Of a stretch of DNA of 64,000 bases, positions 1-12,591 are shown piece after piece. The position numbers and the translations under genes were made by a program. The notes under the pieces were generated by a model. The model ran no database searches and was not told where the DNA came from. It worked only from the letters and a program-made list of their open reading frames with translations. Within the stretch, counting starts at the first letter, position 1. Each line of letters opens with the position of its first letter. The stretch is from the NCBI GenBank assembly GCA_964019165.1, contig OZ025271.1:16648459-16712458 (forward strand), read 5' to 3'. The stretch is from Mastigias papua. Its lineage: Eukaryota > Cnidaria > Scyphozoa > Rhizostomeae > Mastigiidae.

Positions 1-1900
1 TTTCTATCCTTAAAACTAGTGTCATCTTTCAACAAGTGTCATAAAACAAGTGATAAGAGCTAAATAATAGCTCTGTGTGGACGACACAAACCGTTGCACT
101 TCTGCAACAGACGCATGCTACCTATCTGTACCACAGAATAGGTCTCTCTGTCTGTACACAACCAGTGATAATTTTGCAAGGACTCAGTGCTGCCCCTGTT
201 GTCCCCGTAGTGGCAAGGGCAGGGGGCAGCTGACCCCCATGCCACCGAGCCTCCAGCACCAGTGGCTACCAAATCGGTGCGTTTGTCGCCAAAGACGATC
301 CAAATCATATTTTCATTGGTAAAAGTGCTTTAGGCAAAATAACTAGAGCCCACATATAAGAATCAGAGTTAAAGAATCTGTCAGGGTAAAACTTTCATGT
401 CAGGCCTCATGCACAAAGCAACTTATGTAGGATAGAAATTTGCGCTAGGTTCTTATCAGTGGGGGTGCTGCAAAAGTGTACTTGTAGAAACAGCAGGATT
501 AAGACCATCAGGTAGTTGAAAGCAACTAGGAGAGAGTGTATGATATGTACCGTTCTGAACCAAACATGCAAGCTCCGTCCTCCCAGCCAAACCTCACAGA
601 CAAAAGAATTTATGACTTTTTGTGCCACAAATTATGTCATCTTATGCCATACCTTTATGAAATCTATGCTATTTCACGCTAATTTTCCCTAAATTTCATG
701 CTATCCTACGCCATACCTAGTGGTGTATACCCAACGTTGACCCAGATTATATTCCCTTTAGCAAGAGGTCTTATGCATTTGAATATGAGAGTGGTACCGA
801 AAAACAATGCTAAACTGGAAGGTTTGCTGTCTGACAAGTCTCTGAAACTAATTATGCATAACGGAAAAGCTTGAATGGTCTGCAGAGGGCTAAGAAGAGA
901 AGGGGACTTACTGGAGTGGAGAGCTAGTTGGAAAATCAAATACGAGTGGATTATTTAGTGTTATAGATTATACGCTATTTAGTGTGAAGACCACTGCTAA
1001 ATTGGCTAAAATTTGAGTTACACAGGAAACTGACCACTCTAAAGCACATGGTATTAGAAATTTTATCCTTTGCAAAGGAATGGCGTAATTATGCCTTAGT
1101 ATAGCATGATAGTTTACTTCGTTTCTGATTTAAGATAATGGGGGGACTAGAATAGGAAGGGTCTTGATGCGAAAATATGTGTTTTGAGGAGGCCATTGGA
1201 GAAGGGACGTAAAAGACTGCGGCTCCATAGAGTTTTACCATATGCACTTCATGTAAAGTTTGTGTAAACTAACTCTGTGTATAGGGAGAAATGCTGCCCA
1301 GCCAGGTCAAAAGATACTTCAAATGATACATCAATGTTGGCGGAGGTTGTCTGTTTCGCTGAAAAAGCAATCGGAGTTTAAGAAACAATGTTCTGATAGC
1401 AAATTCGAGTAATCTATGTTCTCTTTGGGCCAGACAGTTTTATTGCTGAAAGCCTTCAATCAAATTTTGAATCATTCTGGAAAACTTAGAACTACTTTTG
1501 AAGTTAATTAAAACATACAATTAATAGATAGTATAACTGCGGACGGGGAAGATCTCCAGAAATGGCAATAATAACTCAAGGAATGTTTGTCGGAACAAAC
1601 AGACAGCGTATGGAGCTAAACGAGAAACTTCTGTTAAACCTTGTTCTCAAATTGAGGGTAATGAGATAAAATTGGTTTATGATACTTAATATTTAGAGGT
1701 TTAAGTAGACCAAACTCTCAAGTCCCGCATCTTCGGCATAGGCTCTCCTTTGCAAGTACTGCTGAGTGGGGATCTTCCACCCACTTTTCACATAAAATTA
1801 TTTCGATTTTGCAGACATATTGAACAAGAAATATAAAACAACGAATATAGTAAACGCCAAATGGCACTTATCAGCCTTTCTCAAGCAATGAGAATCCAGC
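1..1900. other. Unassigned AT-rich sequence
   Basis: I see no convincing coding exon, RNA gene or mobile element here. Short open frames on both strands (for example 60-308 minus and 77-322 plus) overlap each other and show no motif I recognise. A short phrase about tctcctttg recurs near 1745 and 2252, which hints at local duplication only. Confidence 0.5.
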
Positions 1901-3487
1901 TACAATAAATAACGGTAAATGCAAAATACGAAAGTAGCAAGGGGAAAATGTTCTGAATCAATCAGGTCACTTGATTACATCCTCACTTGCCAATCAAAAC
2001 GTGTAAAAGACAATAAAACTTCACTTTTGATCAGTATCAGAAACAAAGATTGTTTAATAGGCGTGTTTGCTGTAAATGGGCAGAATTTTGCATTTTCATG
2101 TAGTAGAAGGATTTTTCTAAAACTTTACCGCTTCCATTTTCATAATGGTACTGCAAACAGGAGATATGAGGTCCTATGCTGCCAAAAAGTAAGGCTATAG
2201 CCTAGGTATTTTGCTCGAAAACGACGAGCAATCCTCCCTCCTCATATCTTCAGCATAAGCTCTCCTTTGAAAAAATTTCTCACTTCAGCGACTATCCAAT
2301 ATATAAAGGTGTCTTATAGAGCCATATTTTAGATCTTGCAGCCATGCATGGGATTAATGTAGCATCAATACCCTTGATAAGCTTCAAAAATTGCAAAGCA
2401 GATCAGGTAGAATTGCACTAAAAGTCTGCATCATGAGTCTTCGCAACCAGTTATACGCTTACTTTCTTATAAGAAAAAAAATATATAAGAAAGTGAGGCT
2501 CAAAAGGCCAAAATCTTAGGAGAATTTTACGGAAATCACAAGGCTCAAATTCCACATTTCATCTTCTTTACGTGCCAGAAATCGATATTAGCTCATTCAT
2601 TGCAAGCTTCTGTACAAAGACCGAAACTATCCTTTGATATTCTGCGCTAATAAAGATCAAATTTTTTATAATTGATTTTATGAATTAATTAATAATCACC
2701 TAATTAAAGTATTTAATTAAATAATTTTTTAAATTAATAGTGGTGACTTCTTCTAGCCAGTTTATACCATTAAAAGTTAAAAAAATTTTTCAGAAAACCT
2801 CAGCCTCAATTTTGGCGAAAGTTAAGAAAATCGAGGCTTAGATAAAAGTGGTTTTCTGATAAAAAATATGTGCATCTGCAGACTGGATGGTTAACCATAA
2901 AAGAAATTATCGCATTTGAAACGATTGAAATAGTTCTCGAATCTTTATATAATTTAGCATTTAAATCATGGCAAGTATGCCTGGACGATTGTTAGATGCA
3001 AGTGTAAGACAGCTAAGAGAACTCAAACCAATCTTAATATTCCTAAACTGGAACAATCACCTGGCCAAAATTACTTTTCGTATAAAAGGGCTTACCTTTC
3101 CATTAAGTTAGACGAAAAGCAAAGATATCAGTTTCTCCGCCCCTTGTCATCGATTCGGTTTTTCCTAGTCTGATCTAAGATTCTAAGGCATTGCATACAG
3201 GACTTAGAATTTGCAATAACATATAACTATTAAATATATCTCTTATGTACTTTTTCTTTAAGTATTTCACAGGGTGGTTTGGAAAACAGTTTAAATATTC
3301 AACCGAAACTTTACCCTGCTATTTTCAGAGATAAATGAAATCAAATTAAAAATGAAATGAAGTGGTAGTAAAAATGAACAACTTGCACGACTGGTGCATC
3401 AACAAGAATATTCGAAGCAGATAAACCATGGAATATATGATGTCTCTGGTGTTGATGTTACCCAAAGTACTCAACCTTGATAGAATA
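1901..3487. other. Unassigned AT-rich sequence downstream of the connexin-like exon
   Basis: An open frame of 93 codons (1919-2200, plus) has no recognisable domain. Because the connexin-like exon on the minus strand ends at a splice donor at 3546, its 3' exon or exons should lie somewhere in this stretch or beyond, but I could not pick one with confidence. Part of the interval (about 2505-2830) is a copy of a dispersed repeat listed separately. Confidence 0.4.
2505..2830. repeat. Dispersed repeat, copy 1 (second copy 35930-36185)
   Basis: The stretch shares a run of phrases in the same order with 35930-36185: a segment around aaatcacaaggctca, then tgccagaaatc, gcaagct, aagatca, and finally aaaagttaa followed by a cctcagcctc/ctcagcctc phrase. 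The two copies differ by an AT-rich insertion here (about 2665-2745). No coding potential is visible. The family is unidentified. Confidence 0.55.
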
Positions 3488-3546
3488 TCAAACAAAAAAA
3501 TTAAATACGATAGGCAGTACAAAGCAGATCAGATTTGATAACATAC

Positions 3547-4270
3547 CTGCAAAGATAAAAAAATCCTCTTTGAACTTAGTGCATTCTTCGCATTCGCCTT
3601 CTAGGTCACTCTGCTCGTCCTCCCAACATTCCCATTTTCGATATTTAAGAGATTTATTCTTCCTATGCCATTTTAGTCCATAGTATACCAACTCCAGAGC
3701 ATTGAAAAGAACCATTAAGATGTGAAACAAAAAGCAAACAATGTTAGTTTCTGACTTGGCCAGAGCCGTTCCATCAACACAGGCTAGTGTCACATTTCCA
3801 GTCAAACAGGTGTAGGTACTTTCTAAGGTCAGTCGGCCAATTCTGTATGCCCAGAGTCTGATGACCAATGTCATCATAATGCAAAAATGGAACAGGAAGC
3901 GGAGAAAAACTTCAGAAAAGTACAACTGATGAATATGAATTTTACATTTCTTTTTACGTTTGAGGACGAAGTTCTTTCGAATTATTGATATAATCATGAG
4001 AAGACTTATACTTATAGGCCCGGTTAATGTGATGTAATAAAACCATCGTTGCAAGTCATTTGGGCCTTTATTGTATGCTTCAAGGCAGAAAATTCTGAAA
4101 TAATTATCAGAAACTCCTTTGCATGAAAATGTTGAATGTTGATCGCTTGCTAGTTTTTCAGAAGTTGCCAGCAATCCAGTGCATACACAAACAACGATAA
4201 TGCCGTATAATATACTTCCAGTTGTCTGCGTTTGATAATAGCTGGGGTGGTTCACCAAATCGAAACTCAT
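3547..4270 (-). CDS. Connexin-like four-transmembrane protein, first coding exon (3' part missing)
   Basis: The exon encodes 241 residues. Membrane segments lie at about 19-36, 77-98, 124-142 and 178-198, with a basic cytoplasmic loop (KRKKKCK) between the second and third. Loop 1 has Glu-x4-Asp-Gln-x-Ser-x-Phe-x-Cys, as at the start of connexin loop 1, then a second Cys (50 and 62) and an Arg-Trp before the next membrane segment. Loop 2 has Tyr-x-Cys (155) and Cys164, followed by a Glu-Thr and a last membrane segment with Leu-x-Asn-x2-Glu-Leu. This is the connexin plan, with two cysteines per loop instead of three. Innexins also have two per loop, but their first loop is longer. Connexins form gap-junction hemichannels in the plasma membrane. 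The frame runs into a clean donor (GTATGT from 3546), so the C-terminus is in another exon. An acceptor-like site ends at 4279, eight bases before the ATG. Family call moderate; reality of the exon good. Confidence 0.66.
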
Positions 4271-4295
4271 AGCAGATGCTGCAAAGCACAGTGAT
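4271..4295 (-). promoter_or_regulatory. Acceptor-like site 8 nt upstream of the connexin-like ATG
   Basis: On the minus strand a pyrimidine-containing run ending in tgctttgcag has its AG at 4280-4279. The ATG begins at 4270 after an 8-nt leader. It could be the end of a 5' UTR intron or a spliced-leader trans-splice acceptor. The NACHT gene has the same geometry. Confidence 0.5.
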
Positions 4296-5110
4296 ACACA
4301 CGAATAACTTTGGGTGCTAAAGACTGAGCTCTACAAATACCATAACTGCATCTAAATTGACCTACGAAAAGCAAAAGGAGTAGCTTCAGAAATACACAAG
4401 ACATACAGTAGGCTTCATGGCGTTCGCTCAGCTCAATTAAGGCATCAAATACTCTTCGTTTACTTAGTTTAGAAGTAGAACTAATGCATAATGCCAACAG
4501 GATATGTTGTCAGAAATATTAAATGTAATACTGAAGGAGTGTCATTATAAGTTCTGGCAACGATTTGTCAGAGGTGACATAACAAGATAATGTAAAATGC
4601 AAAAAACTACTGATCAAAATGCGATGATGAAGATGCTTTGGTGGTTCGTCTGCCGCTCATGATGATGATTATAATGATATCGTCAAAACTATAGCATTGA
4701 TGTTGACTGTGGCGATGTGATCTGTAATGGGTTCGAGTGGTCTTTCATCCTGTTGTAGAATCACTTCCAGAGGGTAGAATAATCATGTGGTATACCTTAT
4801 TTGCTAAAACTATATTTAACTAAATCACTTGTTGTATCTGTTGTGATTGGCATAGCGGCAACCCTTTATATATATACAGTATATTGAACTGCAGCCAACA
4901 GAGACTTCTGTCGTTATACTTTTTAGTTAGTTGTAGTTGTTTGAGATGGAATAAAGACGTTGCCATTACTGAGTCTTTCTTTGAGAACCCTATAAAGTGC
5001 AACATATCTATACATGTCGGCTGGGTGACTTATGTCTAAGCCATTGGCTCTAACATATCGATGCCATGTGATAACTCTCGTCTCTTGTTAACTTAATATA
5101 CGAGGGAATA
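4296..5110. other. Unassigned sequence upstream of the connexin-like exon
   Basis: No feature supported. If the connexin-like gene has a non-coding first exon and promoter, they would lie here or further right, but I cannot place them. A short gatgatga-rich patch occurs near 4625-4680. Confidence 0.4.
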
Positions 5111-5330
5111 TACATACATACATACATACATACATACATACATACATACATACATACATACATACATACATACATACATACATACATACATACATACATA
5201 CATACATACATACATACATACATACATACATACATACATACATACATACATACATACATACATACATACATACATACATACATACATACATACATACATA
5301 CATACATACATACATACATACATACATACA
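5111..5330. repeat. (CATA)n microsatellite, about 220 bp
   Basis: An almost uninterrupted run of the tetranucleotide CATA, ending in a short (CA)n. Because the period of 4 cycles through all frames, it yields open frames rich in Met-Tyr-Val-Cys on the minus strand; these are not genes. Confidence 0.97.
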
Positions 5331-5332
5331 CA

Positions 5333-5395
5333 CACACAAGTGAAAGTTTCCCATTATTGCATATACTTCTCCCAAAAGCCAACAATTTGTCTCAA
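5333..5395. repeat. Remnant of the 17-kb MITE family next to the (CATA)n array
   Basis: About 50 bases containing tgaaagtttcccattattgc and then cttctcc-aaaagccaaca match the interior of the MITE at 17168-17439 almost exactly. Only this fragment is present, directly abutting the microsatellite, so the array may have expanded inside a former MITE copy. Confidence 0.7.
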
Positions 5396-6567
5396 AATTG
5401 AAAGGGGGCAAACAGGTGAATTGCTAATGTAGTATACTGCTCATCCCTTAAGGCTCTCAGTCATCTCATGATCAATATACGTGGCTTTTATCCTAAAAAA
5501 GCTTGGCCACCCCTACTATTAAATTATCAGTGAAGGTCTTTGTCGTAATTTTGGACTTGAATCCCATATGGTAATCAGCCGGAAGTTGCTGTGTTCACAA
5601 CGCCTTGTGAGCATTAATGTACGCAGCATAAACTACCAATTTCAAAACTTGAGACTTGACACGTTTACAAGAAAGCTCCGCTACACCTTGTTTGACACAG
5701 GTAGCAAAAATCACAGTCAACTGAGGATATAATATAAGACAGAGTATAAGAAAAAGAAATACGCATAAGCAATGAAATAAATGATGCGTGAAACTATGTC
5801 ACCAAAGAAGTTTCTTGCAGCCCAATGACAAATCAGATTATCGTAAAAATGTGAATGGCCCATTATGTAGTACAGAACTCTAGTCGACTACATCCCTCAA
5901 AACAGCAAGCCTTTGCAACACTTAATTTTAATCTGCTACAATGATTCCATCTGCACGGAATTGGTTTGATCAGCACACCTGTCATTCCTGTCAGATGTAG
6001 CTGAAAAATTGGCTACAAAGACCTGTTTTCTACATGTGAAACATTGAATTCATCTTGGGTTATAAAACCTAAATTATTTCGGATAACTCTTATGTACAAG
6101 CTTGCGTTATCAGAATTTGTGGTAGGGTTTGAGAATGGTACGCAGTATTCTATGCAACGCTAGTTGTAATGGAGAGTAACCTTAGTACGTCATTTCAATC
6201 CAACATGGCTGGTATCCTGGCTTTCTATTTGAAGATGACCTTTGTCAGTTTTTCTCTGTGATTACACCCTCATTGTAATGCAATCTAAAAGCCTAATTTT
6301 AAATATTTGTTCCTAAATGCCATCTACTAACTTGTACTTTTTACAAACCTGCTTGCTAATTCATTTAGGCCTAATGAGCCTTACTAAAATTCCCATTCAC
6401 TACATTATAACAACAACTTCCATATTTATTATTGTTAATACACAAGAAAGATGCCAATAGCCTATTTCAACACGCCAAGAAAAACCGCGTTAACACTCCT
6501 AATTTCACAGTATTCTCCTAATATAAATAGGTCGATGTGAATAGCCTGTTTGTGTTACAGAACTTCA
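5396..6567. other. Unassigned sequence
   Basis: No coding exon, RNA gene or repeat supported. Base composition is like the surroundings. Confidence 0.4.
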
Positions 6568-7553
6568 ATACAGCACGAAAGAGCGGCAGCATTATTTAGA
6601 CATGCTGAAAGCTTTTTTCGTTCGACACTCGTCAGAGTATGACATGTCGCATAACGACCGAACGGTGAACCGAAATATATAGCCAGATGTGGATACACGT
6701 GATATGATGAATAATGCGTCTATTTGGCCCTATGATTGGCCAATTAGCACCTATTCACCATTGTTTACTTGAAGAATCCAAGCGAGAAAATGAACTCTCT
6801 TTGTTTACACAAGACTGACCTTTGAGTCTTATTGTAAACTGACTCGGAAACACTTAAATGAAAGGGTCTGCATATGTTTTGGCGAATGGTGGATTTGTAA
6901 TAAGATGCTGTCCTATGGCCGAATCGCAATTCAATTTAGGATGATTGCTTTCCAAGCACGAGGTGGCTGTTTTCTTGCTGTCTCGCTTGTCTTCCTGATA
7001 CTCGTGGGAACATGTTGTTTTGTTTTGTCTGCTAGATGCACTACGCAGAGACAAGCAGAAAGAATAAAACAACATGTTCCCACGAGTACCAGGAAGAAAA
7101 GCGATTCAGCAAGAGGACAGATACCTCGTGCGTGGAAAGCAATCATCTTAAATTGAATTGTGATTCGTCCAAAGGACAACATCGTATTACAATTCCAGAA
7201 TGCGCGAAAACATACACAGACGATAATCTTCGGATCATTGGGCAAGCACGATCGTCCTTTCATTTAGGTGTTTTGGAATCAGTTTACATTAAGACTCAAA
7301 ACCCAGTCTTGTGTAAACAAAGGAGCTCATTTTCACGCTTGGGTTCGCCAAGTAAACAGTGGTGAACAGGTGCTAATTGGACAAACATAGGGCCAAATAG
7401 GCGCATTATTCATCGTATTACGTGTACCGGCATCTGGCTATATATTTCGGTTCACCTTTCGGTTGTTATCCGACGTTTCATACTCTGACGAGTGTCGAAC
7501 GGAAGAAAGCTTTCAGTATGTCTAAATAGTGTTGCCGCTTTTTGGTGCTGTAT
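6568..7553. mobile_element. Foldback (palindromic) element, copy 1
   Basis: The two halves are imperfect reverse complements over their whole length. The left arm is about 6568-7032 and the right arm about 7055-7553, with a spacer of some 22 bases. The outer ends read tacagcacgaaagagcgg on the left and its complement on the right. The small hydrophobic open frames on both strands (6905-7156 plus, 6931-7263 minus) are mirror images of each other across the palindrome and not two independent genes. A subterminal phrase cgacactcgtcagagtatg recurs in the second copy at 27 kb. I see no transposase, so this is a non-autonomous foldback or MITE. Confidence 0.85.
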
Positions 7554-10500
7554 AGATGAAAGTCATTAAGAATATCAATACTACATAGGGAATAGTCTAA
7601 AAACTGCATTGTGAATTAAGATCGCTAATCTACACTCTTGTTGTTTAATGTAATAGTGCACATACCTTGATCGTCGTGTGAAGCTAGCGAACGCTACGTG
7701 AAACTGACTTTGCAACCCAGCAACGTCCTACTCTGAAACAATAAAAAGTACCAACCAATCAAAAACTCGCTCATTCACCCTATGTATTTGTTCAAATCAA
7801 AGCTGTAGAAAAAGGAGATTTAAAAGCTCCTTCGATCATGCATTGCCAGTCAGCTCTGTAGCTCCATCTATACTGCTCTTCAAAACTATAGCTGGCTTGG
7901 AAAAAATTGCTAACGAGGTCGTAAAGATGATGGACCATCGTTGGTGTGAAAGGCAAGTGACGAAGCTAAACGCAAAACTGGTCCATCACAGTGAATAGCT
8001 GCGATACTTCAAATTTATTCTGCATTAGGAATCCAATGAGCCTTTTACTGCAAACAATCTAAGCCTGTTTTTCATTAATAGCGGACTTGGAAATTGAAAA
8101 TGTATGGGTTTAGTAATGCAAACTTAATGAGAAAAAAATGAATAAATACAACTTTAAAAAGGCAGAAAAAAACTCATGCCAGTGTTTTCTCAACCCATTG
8201 TAGTTTGAAGCAATATGTGCAAGATATTCTTAATAATTGCTCACAATAATGATGAAAATGAGGAGAGTGGGAACATACTTACAAAAGACAACGGAGCAGG
8301 AGCCTATCGGTCTTGGCTAAATAATGAAATCTAGGTATTTGATACTTTTTATTAGACGAAATCTCTATTGAAAGATCGTTAAAAGACGAAGAAAGAACCA
8401 TTAACTGTATTGGTAGTAATCTAATAGAAACGTCACAAGCGAATGGTAGAAAGAAAGCTAAAAAATGACATGTCCTGGCCTGAAGCTTAGCGATTTTATC
8501 TCAGGATACAAAGATGCTGCCATTTGATACATGAAAACTTCTGTATGAGATTCCTAAGGAAATACAAATTCAAGTCCCCTCTGGCTCCCACGGCCTGGAC
8601 CACTGCTTCCATACAAAAGTTAAACGGTTGCGAAGTGATTGATCGGCATTTGAAATAAGCTGGGGGGGGGGGGCATTAGCTGCCGATACATTGAGAAACT
8701 ACTTCTCAGAGTAAGCCTCAACTCAAAAATCTCGATCCTTTGCAAGCAGCTTTAGATCAGCTCCAGGCAGAGAACAGAAAGGCAAAGCACCCGGAGAGAG
8801 CAGGGCAAAGCAGCAGAAATAGTGTCTTATTTTGCACAATAGAGGAAAGGTTCTTAAAAAATTTTCAGCAATAAAAGACCCTAAAAAGACAAAATGTATA
8901 ACCTCTCAAGCTAGAAAGTTGTCCAGAGTCTCTTCCTTTGAGAACTTAGCAGCTAATTTTGTTAATAACAAATATCTTCCATCCATGTGGTGCCAACATC
9001 AGCTAATACAGAGGGTGTGGCGTTACAAATACTCCCCATAGAAATTTAGTGCTTTCGTAATCTATCCTTAAATAGGCATTGCATTTAGTATTTACTGGCT
9101 CTCAAACTGTTTAAAGTATTTTGTATGACGGTCACCTTACAACAAACTTTTTCAAATCGGGTATCCTGTAGGGGCAAGTATATGTCAAGGTACATATACT
9201 TTCAAAGAAAACAAGTATCAATAGCAATATCAACCTCTTGCATTCCATTGAAACCCTTCGCAGTCACCATAGCACCCTTTTTCATCCACAAGGGAGAGAC
9301 AACCCCAGTCTGAAAGACACTGCTGCACACATATACTTGCGAATAAAAGAAAATTGTAAAAAATATGAGAGCGACCCCATGATTTTAATCAAAAATTGAA
9401 AAAAATCTTAATCAGCTTTAATCGCACTCTTTTCCTCCTTTGATGAACATAAGGTAAGTGAAGACATGACGGCCACAGCCCCCATTTGACTGGAAATTTC
9501 TTTCTAAATGATCTTGTATTTCAGTCAGACCCGTAGCCAGGGGGTTATTATAAGACAGACACAAGTACTCCGAACAAGGTAATCGCCACGTCTGATAAGC
9601 TTCACATAGTGATGTCGGAGGACCCATCTTGGTTGGGTCTGAAGCAGGAAAAGCTCTCGTTGATTTTTCTTTCTAGATTGGCTAAAAAAACACCTGAAAG
9701 ACAGCAATTTGGCAGATTAGCAGAGGGGCAAATGTGACCTTTTTATTGATTGGATTCGGGATCTGGGGATATGCTCATCCTAACCAGGAAACGGCAAATG
9801 AATTTATTGATGTACAAGCAAGGAGTTTCAGTAGCTTCTGTAGCATTTCAGGGGAAATCGAACTTGCCACAGCTTCAACAAAATTAAATCGTTTAGTGAT
9901 GCAGGAGACCAACCAAGGTTAGGTGCGACACAATAGAAAACTTTTCAATTTTTATCCTCGAGGTTGGCTAGAAAGCTATCTCTCAGACAAAACGTTTGAC
10001 TTATTAGTGTGGTTCTCAAGCGCGAATCTAGGAAAACTCTGGAATGGAAATCCAAATAGCCAGGAAATACTATTTCATTGGGAAAGGCGAGGATTAAAGC
10101 TTCCAGCTTCTCAGTGGAATCATGCTGTGTCTGTGCTAAGTACTTTTCAAAATAAGCTGCAATTCCAGTTCAGAGCCGGATAAGGATTGAATTTCAACTC
10201 AAGTTCAGAACTGGATAAGGACTGTGTCTCTTCGAAACAAATCACAAAGAAGAAAAATAGACCAAATTAAAGTCAATACTTGACTTCCAATGAGTACAAA
10301 ACATATTAAGTGCTATTTTTCTATTAGAATCTTGCTCTTATATGAGAGATGAGCAAGATCATATTCTCTACTTACTTTCCATGTAGGACCGAAGGGAGAC
10401 TCAACTTTGCCCAAAGTGGAAATTTTATGAAAAGTAGGTAATGTTAAAAGTGGAAGGATATAAAAACGGGAGTAAATGAGCCAATCTACGTGTACATGCT

Positions 10501-11700
10501 TTCTACTAATTGCTAAGACACATTCTATAAGACAGTCTATTTGCAAGCGAGCCTAATCCGACAAATACTAAAATGACGTAACAATAGTGAAGTGCACTAC
10601 TGTATGTGTCGGATACATATGCATACCTCTTGATCGACAAACTAAGGATAAAGCTTTAGAATGTACAAAATACACATGAAAACAGCAAAGGTGGGACGAT
10701 TTGAAAAGATTTGCATTAACGAAAGATAAATCCGTTGCCATCAAGCAGAGTCTATTTAAGAAATAAGAAATGAAATTTAAACTAAAGCACTGATCCCTAA
10801 AGTTTTCAATGTACTGTACATGGCGGTCCATGAAACCCCTGCGGTCCTTCTGGAATCCTTTACCATAAAGTTGTCTGTAAACAATGGGATGTAGATAATG
10901 AGGCTTTGCTGCCCACAGAGAGCCATATCATGATTGCAAACTCCGTTGTACTAAACCACTGGGGCTGTTGTTGCTCACCTTCATATATCATGATTACAAG
11001 GAAATAAATGTTCTACTAAAGCTCAAGAGCTAAGAAATAGTGTGCTTGTGTCATATTTTTAAGAAACAGGTAATCCAGGAGCAAACAATTGTCTATAAAG
11101 CCAAAATGGCTGCCAATTAATGACAGAAGTGAGTTCGGATGTGCTATATGCTTGCATAAAATTGTGAATGAATTTGCACCACCTTTCATGTCTTCTCTAT
11201 TAACTCATACAAAAATGTTCGTAACCATAGCAAAAGACTTGCAGCTAGTGACTCCTTTCATACTTCAAGGTAGCATCGAAAATACTTCACCTACTTCGGT
11301 ACAAAGATCCGTAACTCTTTACCAATGAAGATTGTGTAAGCAAGCTGTCAGCTGAAAACTTGTTGCACAGGAAAACAACTAAATAATGTGTTAAGAAAGC
11401 TTTACATACTGTAGTCCTAAACACATACATACTTCTTATTTACTTCATTGAAGCCAACACATGTTCTGGAAATTTCATTACCATTTATTTCCAGTATAGT
11501 CTTTTATCTGTAAATCGGGTCAAATAGAGCTGTAAAGCTAGTCCCGTAATTTACGTTAGATTGAATACATACATACATAGGTATGCTCTAGTACTTATAA
11601 GTGTCTTGTCAATAAGTCATAAATGATAGATGATAATATCTGAATACTTCATACACTCAGAAGTCATCCTTAGATGAATAAATAAATTAGGAATGAAAGT
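7554..11700. other. Long stretch without supported genes
   Basis: Several open frames of 60-90 codons occur (for example 8832-9041, 9125-9313, 9734-9922, 9923-10183, 11089-11328 plus, and 9418-9707, 10313-10546, 10568-10831 minus). None shows a domain, a plausible splice pattern or a repeat match I can name. A G10-type homopolymer sits near 8664. Part of 8700-9030 may be decayed retroelement sequence, but I cannot support it. Confidence 0.4.
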
Positions 11701-11718
11701 TGTTTGTATAAACTTACA

Positions 11719-12328
11719 TAACATCAGATTCGCAGATGACAGTATTTATGTCAAAGGGTGAAAAGAATCTACAGAAGTTGACTGATACTGTTCAAAAACA
11801 ATGTGAAGATTTCGAAATGCAAGTTAATGTGCAAAGGAATGCAGTGATGGTTGTCAGTAAGGATTAGCATCCACCTAAGATCAATATAAGTTTGAATGGT
11901 GAAATACTGAAGCAAGTAAATCAAGTAAAATATCTTCCAAGTGCTATAACATTCGACACAAGGAGTACAACTGACACAAAATGCATGACTGCAGATGCCA
12001 GAAACGCGTTCGCAGAAATGAAAGCCTCACGATGCCAAGTTTCAGTTGAGATATCGAAACTTGAAACGTTACATTTCATCATTATTGCTATATATGGAAG
12101 TGAAAACAGGACCTTAAACAAGACAGGCATCAGGAAGGTCAAAGGAGCTGAAATGTGGTTTCGGAGAAGAATGGGAAAAGGGAAATGGACAGGAAAGATC
12201 ATCAATGAAGAAGTTCTAAATAACAAAATTTAAAGAAGCAACATCATGTCAGACATTTCGAAAAGACTACTTCAGTTGTCGGACAAGTACTGAGGAAAAA
12301 TAAACTAGAACACCTTAAAGTTACTGGT
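11719..12328 (+). pseudogene. LINE reverse-transcriptase fragment (3' half), decayed
   Basis: The catalytic Phe-Ala-Asp-Asp box is encoded at 11726-11740, followed by an in-frame stop and a frameshift. The next frame carries the usual post-catalytic region. From 11892 to 12233 an open stretch reads Asn-Gly-Glu-x-Leu-x-Gln-Val-x-x-Val-Lys-Tyr-Leu, then Ile-Tyr-Gly-Ser-Glu, then an Arg-Arg-Met and a Glu-Glu-Val-Leu. This order is typical of the thumb and C-terminal region of non-LTR retrotransposons of the RTE/CR1 type. It is interrupted at about 12329 by a SINE-like insertion, after which its C-terminus resumes at about 12592. Confidence 0.75.
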
Positions 12329-12591
12329 TGATGTTGCTGTTGTTGTACATTATTTTGAGTAGGATGTTATATCTATCGTTTCGAGCTAATTTAGGCCTAC
12401 CGTGCATGCCGCATCCAGGCATGGGATCCCTAGTTTAGCGTCCCTTCCGAAGGACGACAGAATGAATTGCTTTGGTCGCTTATCTGGAAAGATGCCCTTT
12501 CAGCTGCTGACCTAACACAGCCAAGCTTAACTTCAGCTAACTGATGGAAGCTAGCTGAACCGCTTGGCCACTAACTCACTAAAGAAAAAGA
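12329..12591 (-). mobile_element. tRNA-derived SINE-like element inserted in a LINE
   Basis: Read on the minus strand the element begins with gttagtggccaagcggttc (about 12556-12574), which resembles the A box of a tRNA-Ser/Leu-type pol III promoter. No good B box is visible. It then carries the phrases aagggcatctttcc and ggaagggacg, and ends near 12330. A partial second copy in the same orientation lies at 26415-26560 and shares gcctac, cccctagttta and cgtcccttcc. The element splits a LINE reading frame, which gives its boundaries to within about ten bases. Confidence 0.6.

Noticed and set aside
5050..5411. Overlapping minus-strand ORFs rich in Met-Tyr-Val-Cys
   Set aside because: They are translations of the (CATA)n microsatellite; all frames stay open because the repeat has no stop codon in that direction.
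6905..7263. Two small hydrophobic proteins on opposite strands
   Set aside because: The two frames are mirror images within the palindrome, so they are one sequence read twice; no gene evidence.
6604..7500. Hammerhead ribozyme in the foldback element (GAAACGTC phrase, also at 27.15 and 27.57 kb)
   Set aside because: A GAAACGTC-like phrase is present, but no CTGANGA box stands in the correct position and orientation, and the stem geometry does not fit.
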